From NCBI RefSeq assembly GCF_000721935.1, contig NZ_KL585388.1, positions 2,072 through 12,372 of the forward strand: a stretch of DNA of 10,301 nt, written 5' to 3'. This stretch comes from Streptomyces sp. NRRL WC-3549 (GTDB lineage Bacteria > Actinomycetota > Actinomycetes > Streptomycetales > Streptomycetaceae). This document shows positions 1 to 5,382 of the stretch, in pieces; positions within the stretch are counted from its first letter, which is position 1; each line of letters starts with the position of its first letter. A program made the position numbers and the translations under genes. The notes beneath the pieces were generated by a model. It was not told the DNA's origin. It saw nothing but the letters and a program-made list of their open reading frames with translations, and did no database searches.

Positions 1-91
1 CCCCCGCCGGAGCGGCGGCCCCGCCCGTCAGCGCCGCGCCCGCGCCCGCAACGGCCGAACTGCCCAGAAAGGTCCTACGGTTCAGCGGCAT
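1..91 (-). CDS. Tat-exported protein, N-terminal fragment (cut by window edge)
   Basis: Only the first 30 codons are present; the gene continues beyond position 1. The peptide begins MPLNRRTFLGSSAVAG and continues as an Ala/Gly-rich stretch. This shows the twin-arginine signal pattern (N-R-R-T-F-L at residues 4-9), followed by a moderately hydrophobic Ala/Gly core. The protein should therefore be exported folded through the Tat pathway, as many actinobacterial phosphatases, nucleotidases and redox enzymes are. The start is the ATG at 91-89, preceded by a good Shine-Dalgarno sequence, GAGGAG (98-103 on the complement), six bases away. The gene is divergent from pyk. The mature domain is outside the window, so the enzyme type cannot be told. 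The start and the export signal are secure; any function would be a guess. Confidence 0.8.
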   Translation of the reverse strand, partial: MPLNRRTFLGSSAVAGAGAALTGGAAAPAG

Positions 92-275
92 CCTTCACTC
101 CTCTTCCGATCGAACAACGCGCGTAGATTCTGGCCCAGCCACCACCACCCGCAACACCCCGCGCAGGTGACGATCTGATGACCACCCCGGCGCACCGCCA
201 CCGCGCCACCCGCCCGCACCCACCCGCCCCGCCGCGGGCCGCCGCTCATCGGAGCGCCGTGCCGCACAATTCAAC

Positions 276-289
276 GGTTGTCAACAACC
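276..289. promoter_or_regulatory. Perfect inverted repeat upstream of pyk, possible operator
   Basis: GGTTGT-CA-ACAACC has 6-bp arms and a 2-bp centre. It lies about 75 bp upstream of the pyk start, in the 270-bp gap (92-361) between the divergent Tat-protein gene and pyk. The rest of that gap is C-rich and shows no other clear structure. The short spacer suits a dimeric repressor or activator better than an RNA hairpin. I do not recognise it as the site of a named regulator. Confidence 0.35.
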
Positions 290-349
290 CTTCATCAAAA
301 GGCCGTTGGCCTGTCATGCAGACCCGTCTGTCTACCCGTAGGTAAGGTC

Positions 350-361
350 TACGCTCGAACC
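350..361 (+). promoter_or_regulatory. Candidate -10 element for leaderless pyk transcription
   Basis: TACGCT at 350-355 fits the actinobacterial -10 pattern TANNNT and lies exactly six bases before the pyk ATG. Transcription would then start at or next to the A of the start codon. No Shine-Dalgarno sequence is visible before the ATG, which agrees with a leaderless mRNA. No good -35 box is seen at 17-18 bp. TAAGGT at 343-348 is an alternative -10 and would leave a leader of only about 7 nt. Both readings are inference. Confidence 0.3.
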
Positions 362-1795
362 ATGCGCCGAGCGAAAATCGTCTGCACCCTGGGCCCCGCC
401 ACCGACACATACGACCAGATCAAGGCATTGGTCGAAGCGGGAATGGACATCGCCCGCCTCAACCTCAGCCACGGCACCTACGCCGAACACGAAGAGCGCT
501 ACCACCACGTACGCAAAGCCTCCCAGGAGACCGGCCGCAGCGTCGGAATCCTCGCCGACCTTCAAGGCCCGAAGATCCGCCTCGGCCGCTTCGCCGAAGG
601 CCCTGTACTCCTTGAACGCGGTGACGCCTTCACCCTCACCACCGAACCCGTCGAAGGCGACCGTCACATCTGCGGCACCACCTACGACGGCCTCGCCGCC
701 GACGTCGGCCCCGGCGAACGCGTCCTCGTCGACGACGGCCGCGTCACCCTCGAAGTCACCGGCGTCGACGGCCCCCGCGTCCACACCACCGTCATCGAAG
801 GCGGCATGGTCTCCGACCACAAGGGACTCAACCTCCCCGGCGTCGCCGTCTCCGTCCCCGCCCTCTCCGAGAAGGACATCGACGACCTCCGCTGGGCCCT
901 GCGCACCGGCGCCGACGTCATCGCCCTCTCCTTCGTCCGCACCGGACACGACATCGACGACGTCCACCGCGTCATGGACGAGGAGAACCGCCGCCTCCCC
1001 GTCATCGCCAAGGTCGAGAAGCCCCAGGCCGTGGAGAACATCGACGACATCGTCGCCGCCTTCGACGGCATCATGGTCGCCCGCGGCGACCTCGGCGTCG
1101 AAATGCCCCTCGAACAGGTCCCGATCGTCCAGAAGCGCGCCGTCAAACTCGCCAAACGCAACGCCAAGCCGGTCATCGTCGCCACCCAGATGCTCGACTC
1201 GATGATCGACAACTCCCGCCCCACCCGCGCCGAGGCCTCCGACGTCGCCAACGCGATCATCGACGGCACGGACGCGGTGATGCTCTCCGGCGAGACCAGC
1301 GTCGGCAAGCACGCCATCGAGGCCGTCGCCACCATGGCCCGCATCGTCGAGGCCGCGGAAGAGGACATCCTCGCCAAGGGCCTCCCGCCCCTCACCGACC
1401 GCAACAAGCCCCGCACCCAGGGCGGCGCGGTGGCCCGCGCGGCAGCCGAGATGGGCGACTTCCTCGGAGCCAAGGCCCTGGTCGCCTTCACCCAGAGCGG
1501 CGACACCGTCAAGCGTCTCTCCCGCTACCGCTCCCCGATCCCGCTCCTCGCCTTCACCCCGGACGAGTCCACCCGCGCCCAGCTGAACCTCACCTGGGGC
1601 GTGGAGTCGTTCCTGGGTCCGCACGTGGAGTCGACGGACGCGATGGTGGCGCAGGTGGACGAGGAACTGCTGCGGATCGGACGCTGCGAGAAGGGGGACG
1701 TGGTGGTGATCACCGCGGGCTCGCCTCCCGGGGTCGCCGGCACGACGAACCTGGTCCGGGTGCACCACATCGGCGAGGACGACAGCCCGAAGTGA
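362..1795 (+). CDS. pyk: Pyruvate kinase
   Basis: Converts phosphoenolpyruvate and ADP to pyruvate and ATP, the last step of glycolysis, in the cytoplasm. The 477 residues match the usual bacterial length (about 470-480). The N-terminus MRRAKIVCTLGP opens the (beta/alpha)8 A domain. Seen after it are R32 and N34 of ARLNLSHG, the B domain (about 70-166), and the family signature LPVIAKVEKPQAV (212-224) with catalytic K217 and metal ligand E219. Next come ARGDLGVEMP (240-249) with metal ligand D243, T275 of VATQMLDSM, and the NSRPTRAEASDVANA helix (284-298). The C-terminal regulatory domain runs from about 350 to 470. The reading frame is open upstream to 278, but the family start is the ATG at 362. 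No Shine-Dalgarno sequence precedes it. Its stop lies 6 bp from the stop of the convergent gene. Valine and leucine codons change from mostly GTC/CTC to mostly GTG/CTG near position 1590. Confidence 0.97.
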   Translation: MRRAKIVCTLGPATDTYDQIKALVEAGMDIARLNLSHGTYAEHEERYHHVRKASQETGRSVGILADLQGPKIRLGRFAEGPVLLERGDAFTLTTEPVEGDRHICGTTYDGLAADVGPGERVLVDDGRVTLEVTGVDGPRVHTTVIEGGMVSDHKGLNLPGVAVSVPALSEKDIDDLRWALRTGADVIALSFVRTGHDIDDVHRVMDEENRRLPVIAKVEKPQAVENIDDIVAAFDGIMVARGDLGVEMPLEQVPIVQKRAVKLAKRNAKPVIVATQMLDSMIDNSRPTRAEASDVANAIIDGTDAVMLSGETSVGKHAIEAVATMARIVEAAEEDILAKGLPPLTDRNKPRTQGGAVARAAAEMGDFLGAKALVAFTQSGDTVKRLSRYRSPIPLLAFTPDESTRAQLNLTWGVESFLGPHVESTDAMVAQVDEELLRIGRCEKGDVVVITAGSPPGVAGTTNLVRVHHIGEDDSPK

Positions 1796-1801
1796 CGGCC
1801 G

Positions 1802-2608
1802 TCAGTACTTCGGCCCGACGTGCGCGTCCATGAGGGCGACGGATGCCCGTCGGGCCACGGAGATGTTGTACTCCTCGCCCGCGCGGGTGCAGTGGGTCCA
1901 CTCGACCCCCAGCTTGTCGAGGGTGTCGGTGTACAGCTTCCGGATGTCGTCGGACTTGTTGGTGAAGAAGTACCGGGGGTATTCGTAGCGCCTGCGCTCA
2001 CCGCCGACGATGCGAGTGGTCCAGTTCATGTTCCGGCATCCGTCGGAGTGGATGAGCCCGCGGATGAGCGCCCAAGGGTGCGCGTCCACAAGACTCTGCT
2101 GCCAGGCGGTGAGGGCGACGGAGCGTTCATGCTTTCTGCCTGGACCGTGTTGGGGGAACAGGCACCACAGGTGTTTGGAATACATCTTCACCTCGCGGTA
2201 CCCCTTCCTGCGCACCCGGCATACGGAGTTCTCGGGAAAGACCGCGCGCATGGCGCGCTCGCACAGATCAATGAGCCCCGGCCAGGTGTCGGCGCAGGCG
2301 ATCGACAGGCCCGGAGTGCGCATGGCCCTGTTCTGGATGATGTGTCCGTCACCGAGGTACAGCCCGAGCAGGTACGCGTATGCCGCCTGGTCGAGCACGC
2401 CGTCGCACCGGGGGCAGCGTGCATAGCGGGCTTCGGGGGGCTCGCCCCGCTCGGTGCGGTCCAGGTGCTTCCAGTAGCTGACGGTGCCCGCGGGGATGCC
2501 GAGTTCGCGGGCCACGTCGGCATTTCTGACGCCGTTCCGCAGCAGGGCGACCGCTCTGTGCCTGATCTGAGGTCCGTGGGCATTCATGCGCCCAGGATGA
2601 ATCGTCAC
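1802..2608 (-). CDS. HTH protein with LAGLIDADG homing-endonuclease-like domain
   Basis: 268 residues from a GTG at 2608; an in-frame ATG at 2587 is an alternative, and neither has a clear Shine-Dalgarno sequence. Residues 14-47 form a helix-turn-helix of resolvase/homeodomain-like type (RNADVARELGIPAGTVSYW at 28-46). A CPRC knuckle follows at 65-68. Residues 77-268 resemble a two-motif LAGLIDADG endonuclease: YLLGLYLGDGH (79-89, acidic D87) and LIRGLIHSDGC (181-191, acidic D189), each ending a helix with the Asp that binds the catalytic metal in that family. No intein or intron sequences are seen, so it would be free-standing. Codon use is less extreme than its neighbours (TAT, AAA, CAA, AGA, CAT, CCA occur close together), suggesting acquisition. 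It is downstream of tRNA-Leu on the same strand, behind a terminator, and convergent with pyk. It could be an active nuclease, a domesticated DNA-binding regulator or a decaying mobile gene; the sequence does not decide. Confidence 0.8.
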   Translation of the reverse strand: MTIHPGRMNAHGPQIRHRAVALLRNGVRNADVARELGIPAGTVSYWKHLDRTERGEPPEARYARCPRCDGVLDQAAYAYLLGLYLGDGHIIQNRAMRTPGLSIACADTWPGLIDLCERAMRAVFPENSVCRVRRKGYREVKMYSKHLWCLFPQHGPGRKHERSVALTAWQQSLVDAHPWALIRGLIHSDGCRNMNWTTRIVGGERRRYEYPRYFFTNKSDDIRKLYTDTLDKLGVEWTHCTRAGEEYNISVARRASVALMDAHVGPKY

Positions 2609-2626
2609 GCATGGCCAAGGACGCGG

Positions 2627-2662
2627 AAAAGCGGATGTTCACGAGAATGTGAACATCCGCTT
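2627..2662 (-). terminator. Intrinsic terminator of tRNA-Leu
   Basis: Perfect 14-bp stem (arms 2629-2642 and 2649-2662; AAGCGGATGTTCAC on the plus strand) with a 6-base loop. On the minus strand it is followed by TTTT (2630-2627, overlapping the end of the stem) and begins 6 bp after the tRNA 3' end. This is a convincing factor-independent terminator for the tRNA. It lies about 20 bp upstream of the GTG of the HTH/LAGLIDADG gene, so that gene would need its own promoter or read-through. Confidence 0.9.
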
Positions 2663-2668
2663 CGAGTG

Positions 2669-2752
2669 TGCCGGGTATGGGATTCGAACCCACATGTCCT
2701 TTCGGACAGAGGTGTTTGAGACCTCCGCGTCAACCAGTTGCGCCAACCCGGC
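2669..2752 (-). tRNA. tRNA-Leu (anticodon CAA)
   Basis: 84 nt. Acceptor arms GCCGGGT and ACCCGGC pair, with discriminator A at 2669. The anticodon stem-loop is GAGGT-CTCAAAC-ACCTC, anticodon CAA at 2718-2716, reading the UUG leucine codon, which is rare in such GC-rich genomes. A long variable arm (TGTCC-GAAA-GGACA, 2708-2695) marks it as a class II tRNA, as expected for leucine. The T arm carries GGGTTCGAATCCC. CCA is not encoded: the base after the discriminator is followed by CAC. Confidence 0.97.
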
Positions 2753-2767
2753 TCAGTGACCCTGAGA

Positions 2768-2773
2768 AGTGTA
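2768..2773 (-). promoter_or_regulatory. Candidate -10 box for tRNA-Leu
   Basis: TACACT (2773-2768 on the complement) matches TANNNT. It would place the transcription start near 2761, leaving about 8 nt of 5' leader for RNase P to remove. The -35 region at 18 bp (CTGCCG) is a weak match. It sits in the 94-bp divergent gap shared with the response regulator. Confidence 0.4.
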
Positions 2774-2777
2774 CCTG

Positions 2778-2808
2778 GTGACCGTCGGGTGCGGCAGGTA
2801 GGTAGGCT
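2778..2808 (+). promoter_or_regulatory. Candidate housekeeping promoter for the response regulator
   Basis: A -35-like GTGACC (2778-2783) and a -10-like TAGGCT (2803-2808) are separated by 19 bp; read as TGACCG the spacer is 18 bp. Both resemble the Streptomyces vegetative consensus (TTGACN / TANNNT). Transcription would start near 2815, giving a leader of about 32 nt containing the AAGGAG ribosome binding site (2836-2841). Confidence 0.4.
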
Positions 2809-2846
2809 GCTTCGCGGCACTGCCTGTCCTGGAACAAGGAGCCCCC

Positions 2847-3503
2847 GTGACCACCCCCGAGTCGCCCCAGCCCGAAGACGCCGTCGACGCCGACCAGTCG
2901 CACGTCCCGCCGCTGACGACCCGCGTCGTCATCGCCGAGGACGAGGCCCTCATCCGCCTCGACCTCAAAGAGATGCTGGAGGAAGAGGGCTACTCGGTCG
3001 TCGGCGAGGCCGGGGACGGGCAGCAGGCGGTCGAGCTGGCCCGGGAGCACAAGCCGGACCTGGTCATCCTCGATGTGAAGATGCCGGTCCTCGACGGGAT
3101 CTCCGCCGCCGAGAAGATCGCCGAGGAGTCCATCGCCCCCGTCCTGATGCTCACCGCCTTCTCGCAGCGCGACCTCGTGGAGCGGGCCCGGGACGCCGGG
3201 GCGATGGCCTACCTGGTGAAGCCGTTCAGCAAGAGCGACGTGGTGCCGGCGATCGAGATGGCCGTGTCCCGGTTCGCGGAGCTGAGGGCGCTGGAGAGCG
3301 AGGTCGCGGACCTGGCCCAGCGGCTGGAGACCCGCAAGCTCGTGGACCGGGCGAAGAGCATCCTGCAGACGGATTACGGGCTCTCCGAGCCGGCCGCGTT
3401 CCGGTGGATCCAGAAGACGTCGATGGACCGCAGGATGTCGATGCAGCAGCTCGCCGAGGCGCTGATCGAGGACGCCGAGGAGAAGAAGAAGGCGGCCGAG
3501 TAG
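2847..3503 (+). CDS. pdtaR: ANTAR-domain response regulator (PdtaR-like)
   Basis: 218 residues, start GTG at 2847 with AAGGAG five bases upstream. A disordered N-terminus (1-24) leads into a receiver domain (about 25-142). It has the acidic pair E31/D32, the phospho-acceptor D76 (LVILDVKMP), T103 and K125 (YLVKPF), so all conserved receiver residues are present. A short coiled linker (about 143-160) leads to an ANTAR domain (about 152-210, with RKLVDRAKSILQ, GLSEPAAFRWIQ and MSMQQLAEALI). ANTAR domains bind tandem RNA hairpins and act by transcription antitermination. The layout is that of Mycobacterium tuberculosis PdtaR (Rv1626), the partner of the histidine kinase PdtaS. No kinase gene is in the window, so any partner lies elsewhere. 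It is divergent from tRNA-Leu and ends at a bidirectional terminator. Family assignment is firm; the symbol is by similarity of architecture. Confidence 0.93.
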   Translation: MTTPESPQPEDAVDADQSHVPPLTTRVVIAEDEALIRLDLKEMLEEEGYSVVGEAGDGQQAVELAREHKPDLVILDVKMPVLDGISAAEKIAEESIAPVLMLTAFSQRDLVERARDAGAMAYLVKPFSKSDVVPAIEMAVSRFAELRALESEVADLAQRLETRKLVDRAKSILQTDYGLSEPAAFRWIQKTSMDRRMSMQQLAEALIEDAEEKKKAAE

Positions 3504-3526
3504 CGCTCCCGTCCAGACGCCGGGCC

Positions 3527-3584
3527 TACGGCGAAGGCCCGCACCCCGGAAGAACGTGAGACGGGGGTGCGGGCCTTCGCCGTA
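3527..3584. terminator. Bidirectional terminator, perfect 21-bp stem
   Basis: Arms 3527-3547 and 3564-3584 are perfect reverse complements, with a 16-base loop (3548-3563). It lies between the convergent stops of the response regulator (3503) and livF (3593) and would end both transcripts. There is no U-tract on either side, which is usual for Streptomyces. The right arm ends 8 bp from the livF stop codon. Confidence 0.9.
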
Positions 3585-3592
3585 CGCGGGTG

Positions 3593-4309
3593 TCAGTCCT
3601 CGCCGAGGTAGGCCTTGCGGACGGACTCGTCGTGCAGGAGGTCCGCGCCGGTGCCGGAGAGGACGACCTTGCCGACCTCCATGACGTGTCCCTGGTCCGC
3701 CAGGGAGAGGGCTGCCTGGGCGTTCTGCTCGACGAGCAGGATCGTGGTCCCCGCCGCCTTGAGTTCGACGATGGTCTCCATGATCTTCTGCATCATGATG
3801 GGGGAGAGGCCCATGGAGGGCTCGTCCAGCATGAGCAGTTTGGGCTGGGACATGAGGGCGCGCCCCATGGCGAGCATCTGCTGCTCGCCGCCGGAGAGGG
3901 TGCCCGCGGCCTGCTTGCGGCGTTCCCCGAGGATGGGGAAGAGGTCGTAGGCGCGCTGGACGTCCTTCTCGATGCCTGCCTTGTCGTTGCGGAGGTAGGC
4001 GCCGAGGAGGAGGTTCTCGGTGATCGTCAGCCGGGGGAAGATGTGGCGTCCCTCGGGGGAGTGGGCGAGGCCCAGGGCGACGATCTTGTGGGCGGGTACG
4101 CCGGTGAGCGGCTTCCCGTCGAAGAGGATACGGCCGCCGACGGGCTTGAGCAGCCCGGACAGGGTGCGCAGGGTGGTCGTCTTGCCGGCGCCGTTGGTGC
4201 CGATGAGGGTGACGACCTGGCCGGCTTCGACGGTGAAGGAGATGCCCTTGACGGCTTCGATCTTGCCGTAGGCGACGCGGAGGTCCTCGACCTCGAGCAG
4301 TGCGGTCAT
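3593..4309 (-). CDS. livF: Branched-chain amino-acid ABC transporter, ATPase LivF
   Basis: 238 residues, the usual LivF length. One of two ATP-hydrolysing subunits that drive import of leucine/isoleucine/valine-type substrates through LivHM, on the cytoplasmic face. Walker A is GTNGAGKTT (37-45), the ABC signature LSGGEQQ (138-144), and Walker B LLMLDEP (158-164). The switch region reads LLVEQN (191-196), with no His in place of the EHD seen in LivG; this is normal for LivF. SPEGRHIFPRLTITENL (84-100) is also typical of LivF. The ATG at 4309 overlaps the livG stop by 4 nt (ATGA). Its Shine-Dalgarno AGGAGG (4317-4322 on the complement) lies inside the poly-Glu codons of livG, so the two are probably translationally coupled. 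It is the last gene of the operon, before the 21-bp terminator. Confidence 0.96.
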   Translation of the reverse strand: MTALLEVEDLRVAYGKIEAVKGISFTVEAGQVVTLIGTNGAGKTTTLRTLSGLLKPVGGRILFDGKPLTGVPAHKIVALGLAHSPEGRHIFPRLTITENLLLGAYLRNDKAGIEKDVQRAYDLFPILGERRKQAAGTLSGGEQQMLAMGRALMSQPKLLMLDEPSMGLSPIMMQKIMETIVELKAAGTTILLVEQNAQAALSLADQGHVMEVGKVVLSGTGADLLHDESVRKAYLGED

Positions 4310-5382
4310 CGGTTGTCCTCCTCTTCTTCCTCTTCGGTGCGGGTGGTGCGGGCTTCGGTGGTGCCGGGTGCGGCGGTGTCGGTCTCGGGGACGTGTGCCT
4401 CGGGGGCGTGTGGCCCGGGGGCGTCGGCCCCGGTGTCGCCGGCCGCGGAGGGTGCCGGTTCGGCGGGGGCCTTGGCGGACGCGGACCCGTCCGCCGGGGC
4501 CTTGGCGCCGGGGGCCTGGCCGGTGGACACCGCCGCGGCGTCGGCCTCGGCGGCCTCGACCTCGGCGACCTCGTCGGCGCCGGGGGCGCCTTCGAAGGGG
4601 GTGCCGAGGTAGGCGGCGATGACGCGTTCGTCGCTCTGCACGACGGAGGCGGTGCCCTCGACGAGTTTCTCGCCCTGGACGAGGCAGGCGACGCGGTCGC
4701 AGAGGTTGAAGATGAACCGCATGTCGTGCTCGATGACGAGGACGGCGATGCCCTGGTCCCGGATGGCGAAGATGAGCTCTTCGGTGACCCGGGTCTCCTG
4801 GGGGTTCATACCGGCGGTGGGCTCGTCCAGGAGGAGGAGTCCGGGGTCGCTGGCGAGGGCGCGGGCGATCTCCAGCTTGCGCTGGTCTCCGTAGGGGAGG
4901 TTGCGCGCGAGGTGGTCGGCCTTGTCGGCGAGGCCGATGAACTCCAGGAGTTCCATGGCGCGTTCGCGGCTGGCGTTCTCCGCCTTCTTGTAGCCGGGCA
5001 GGCGCAGGAGGGCGGACCAGAGGCCTTCCTTGGTCCTGGTGTGGCGTCCGACGAGGACGTTCTCCAGGACGGTCATGTTGGCGAAGAGGCGGATGTTCTG
5101 GAAGGTGCGGGCGATGCCCGCCTGGGTGACGAGGTGGGGTTTGGGCGGCAGGACGGTGCCCTTGTAGCTGACCTTGCCCTCGGTGGGGACGTAGAGGCCG
5201 GTGAGGCAGTTGAAGAAGGTGGTCTTGCCGGCACCGTTGGGGCCGATGAGGCCGACGATCTCTCCGGCGTTGACGGTGAGGTCGACGCCGCGTACGGCGG
5301 TGAGTCCGCCGAAGCGCATGGTGACGCCGCTGGCGTCGAGGACGGTGGTGCCGGTGGTGGCTGTCGTGGTCATGATGGTCAC
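4306..5382 (-). CDS. livG: Branched-chain amino-acid ABC transporter, ATPase LivG with long acidic tail
   Basis: 358 residues; the ATPase core (about 15-262) is followed by an extra tail. Walker A is GPNGAGKTT (47-55). The signature region reads LPYGDQRKLEIARAL (162-176), a LivG-type variant without the LSGG form. Walker B is LLLLDEP (182-188) and the H-loop IEHD has H219. It pairs with LivF to power the LivHM permease. The usual family length is about 255; residues 263-358 are an Ala/Pro/Glu/Thr-rich, probably disordered extension ending in six Glu before DNR. The start is the GTG at 5382, overlapping the livM stop (GTGA). An ATG at 5373 would shorten it by three residues. An AAGG-type ribosome site precedes the GTG. 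The core function is certain; the role of the tail is unknown. Confidence 0.95.
   Translation of the reverse strand: MTIMTTTATTGTTVLDASGVTMRFGGLTAVRGVDLTVNAGEIVGLIGPNGAGKTTFFNCLTGLYVPTEGKVSYKGTVLPPKPHLVTQAGIARTFQNIRLFANMTVLENVLVGRHTRTKEGLWSALLRLPGYKKAENASRERAMELLEFIGLADKADHLARNLPYGDQRKLEIARALASDPGLLLLDEPTAGMNPQETRVTEELIFAIRDQGIAVLVIEHDMRFIFNLCDRVACLVQGEKLVEGTASVVQSDERVIAAYLGTPFEGAPGADEVAEVEAAEADAAAVSTGQAPGAKAPADGSASAKAPAEPAPSAAGDTGADAPGPHAPEAHVPETDTAAPGTTEARTTRTEEEEEEDNR

Noticed and set aside
332-1768. A 478-codon open frame antisense to pyk
   Set aside because: It is a product of C-ending codons in pyk; its translation is Gly/Asp/Val/Ala low-complexity with no family match.
2629-2662. TGTTCAC-n6-GTGAACA within the tRNA hairpin as an operator (Rex-like or LexA-like)
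   Set aside because: Orientation and sequence do not fit those sites, and the position and T-tract explain it as a terminator.
1820-2719. A 299-codon plus-strand open frame opposite the HTH/LAGLIDADG gene
   Set aside because: It runs through the tRNA gene and terminator and has no recognisable domain; the minus-strand protein has clear HTH and LAGLIDADG motifs.
2669-2752. tRNA-Leu as an attachment site of an integrative element
   Set aside because: No integrase, excisionase or second copy of the tRNA 3' end is seen in the window.
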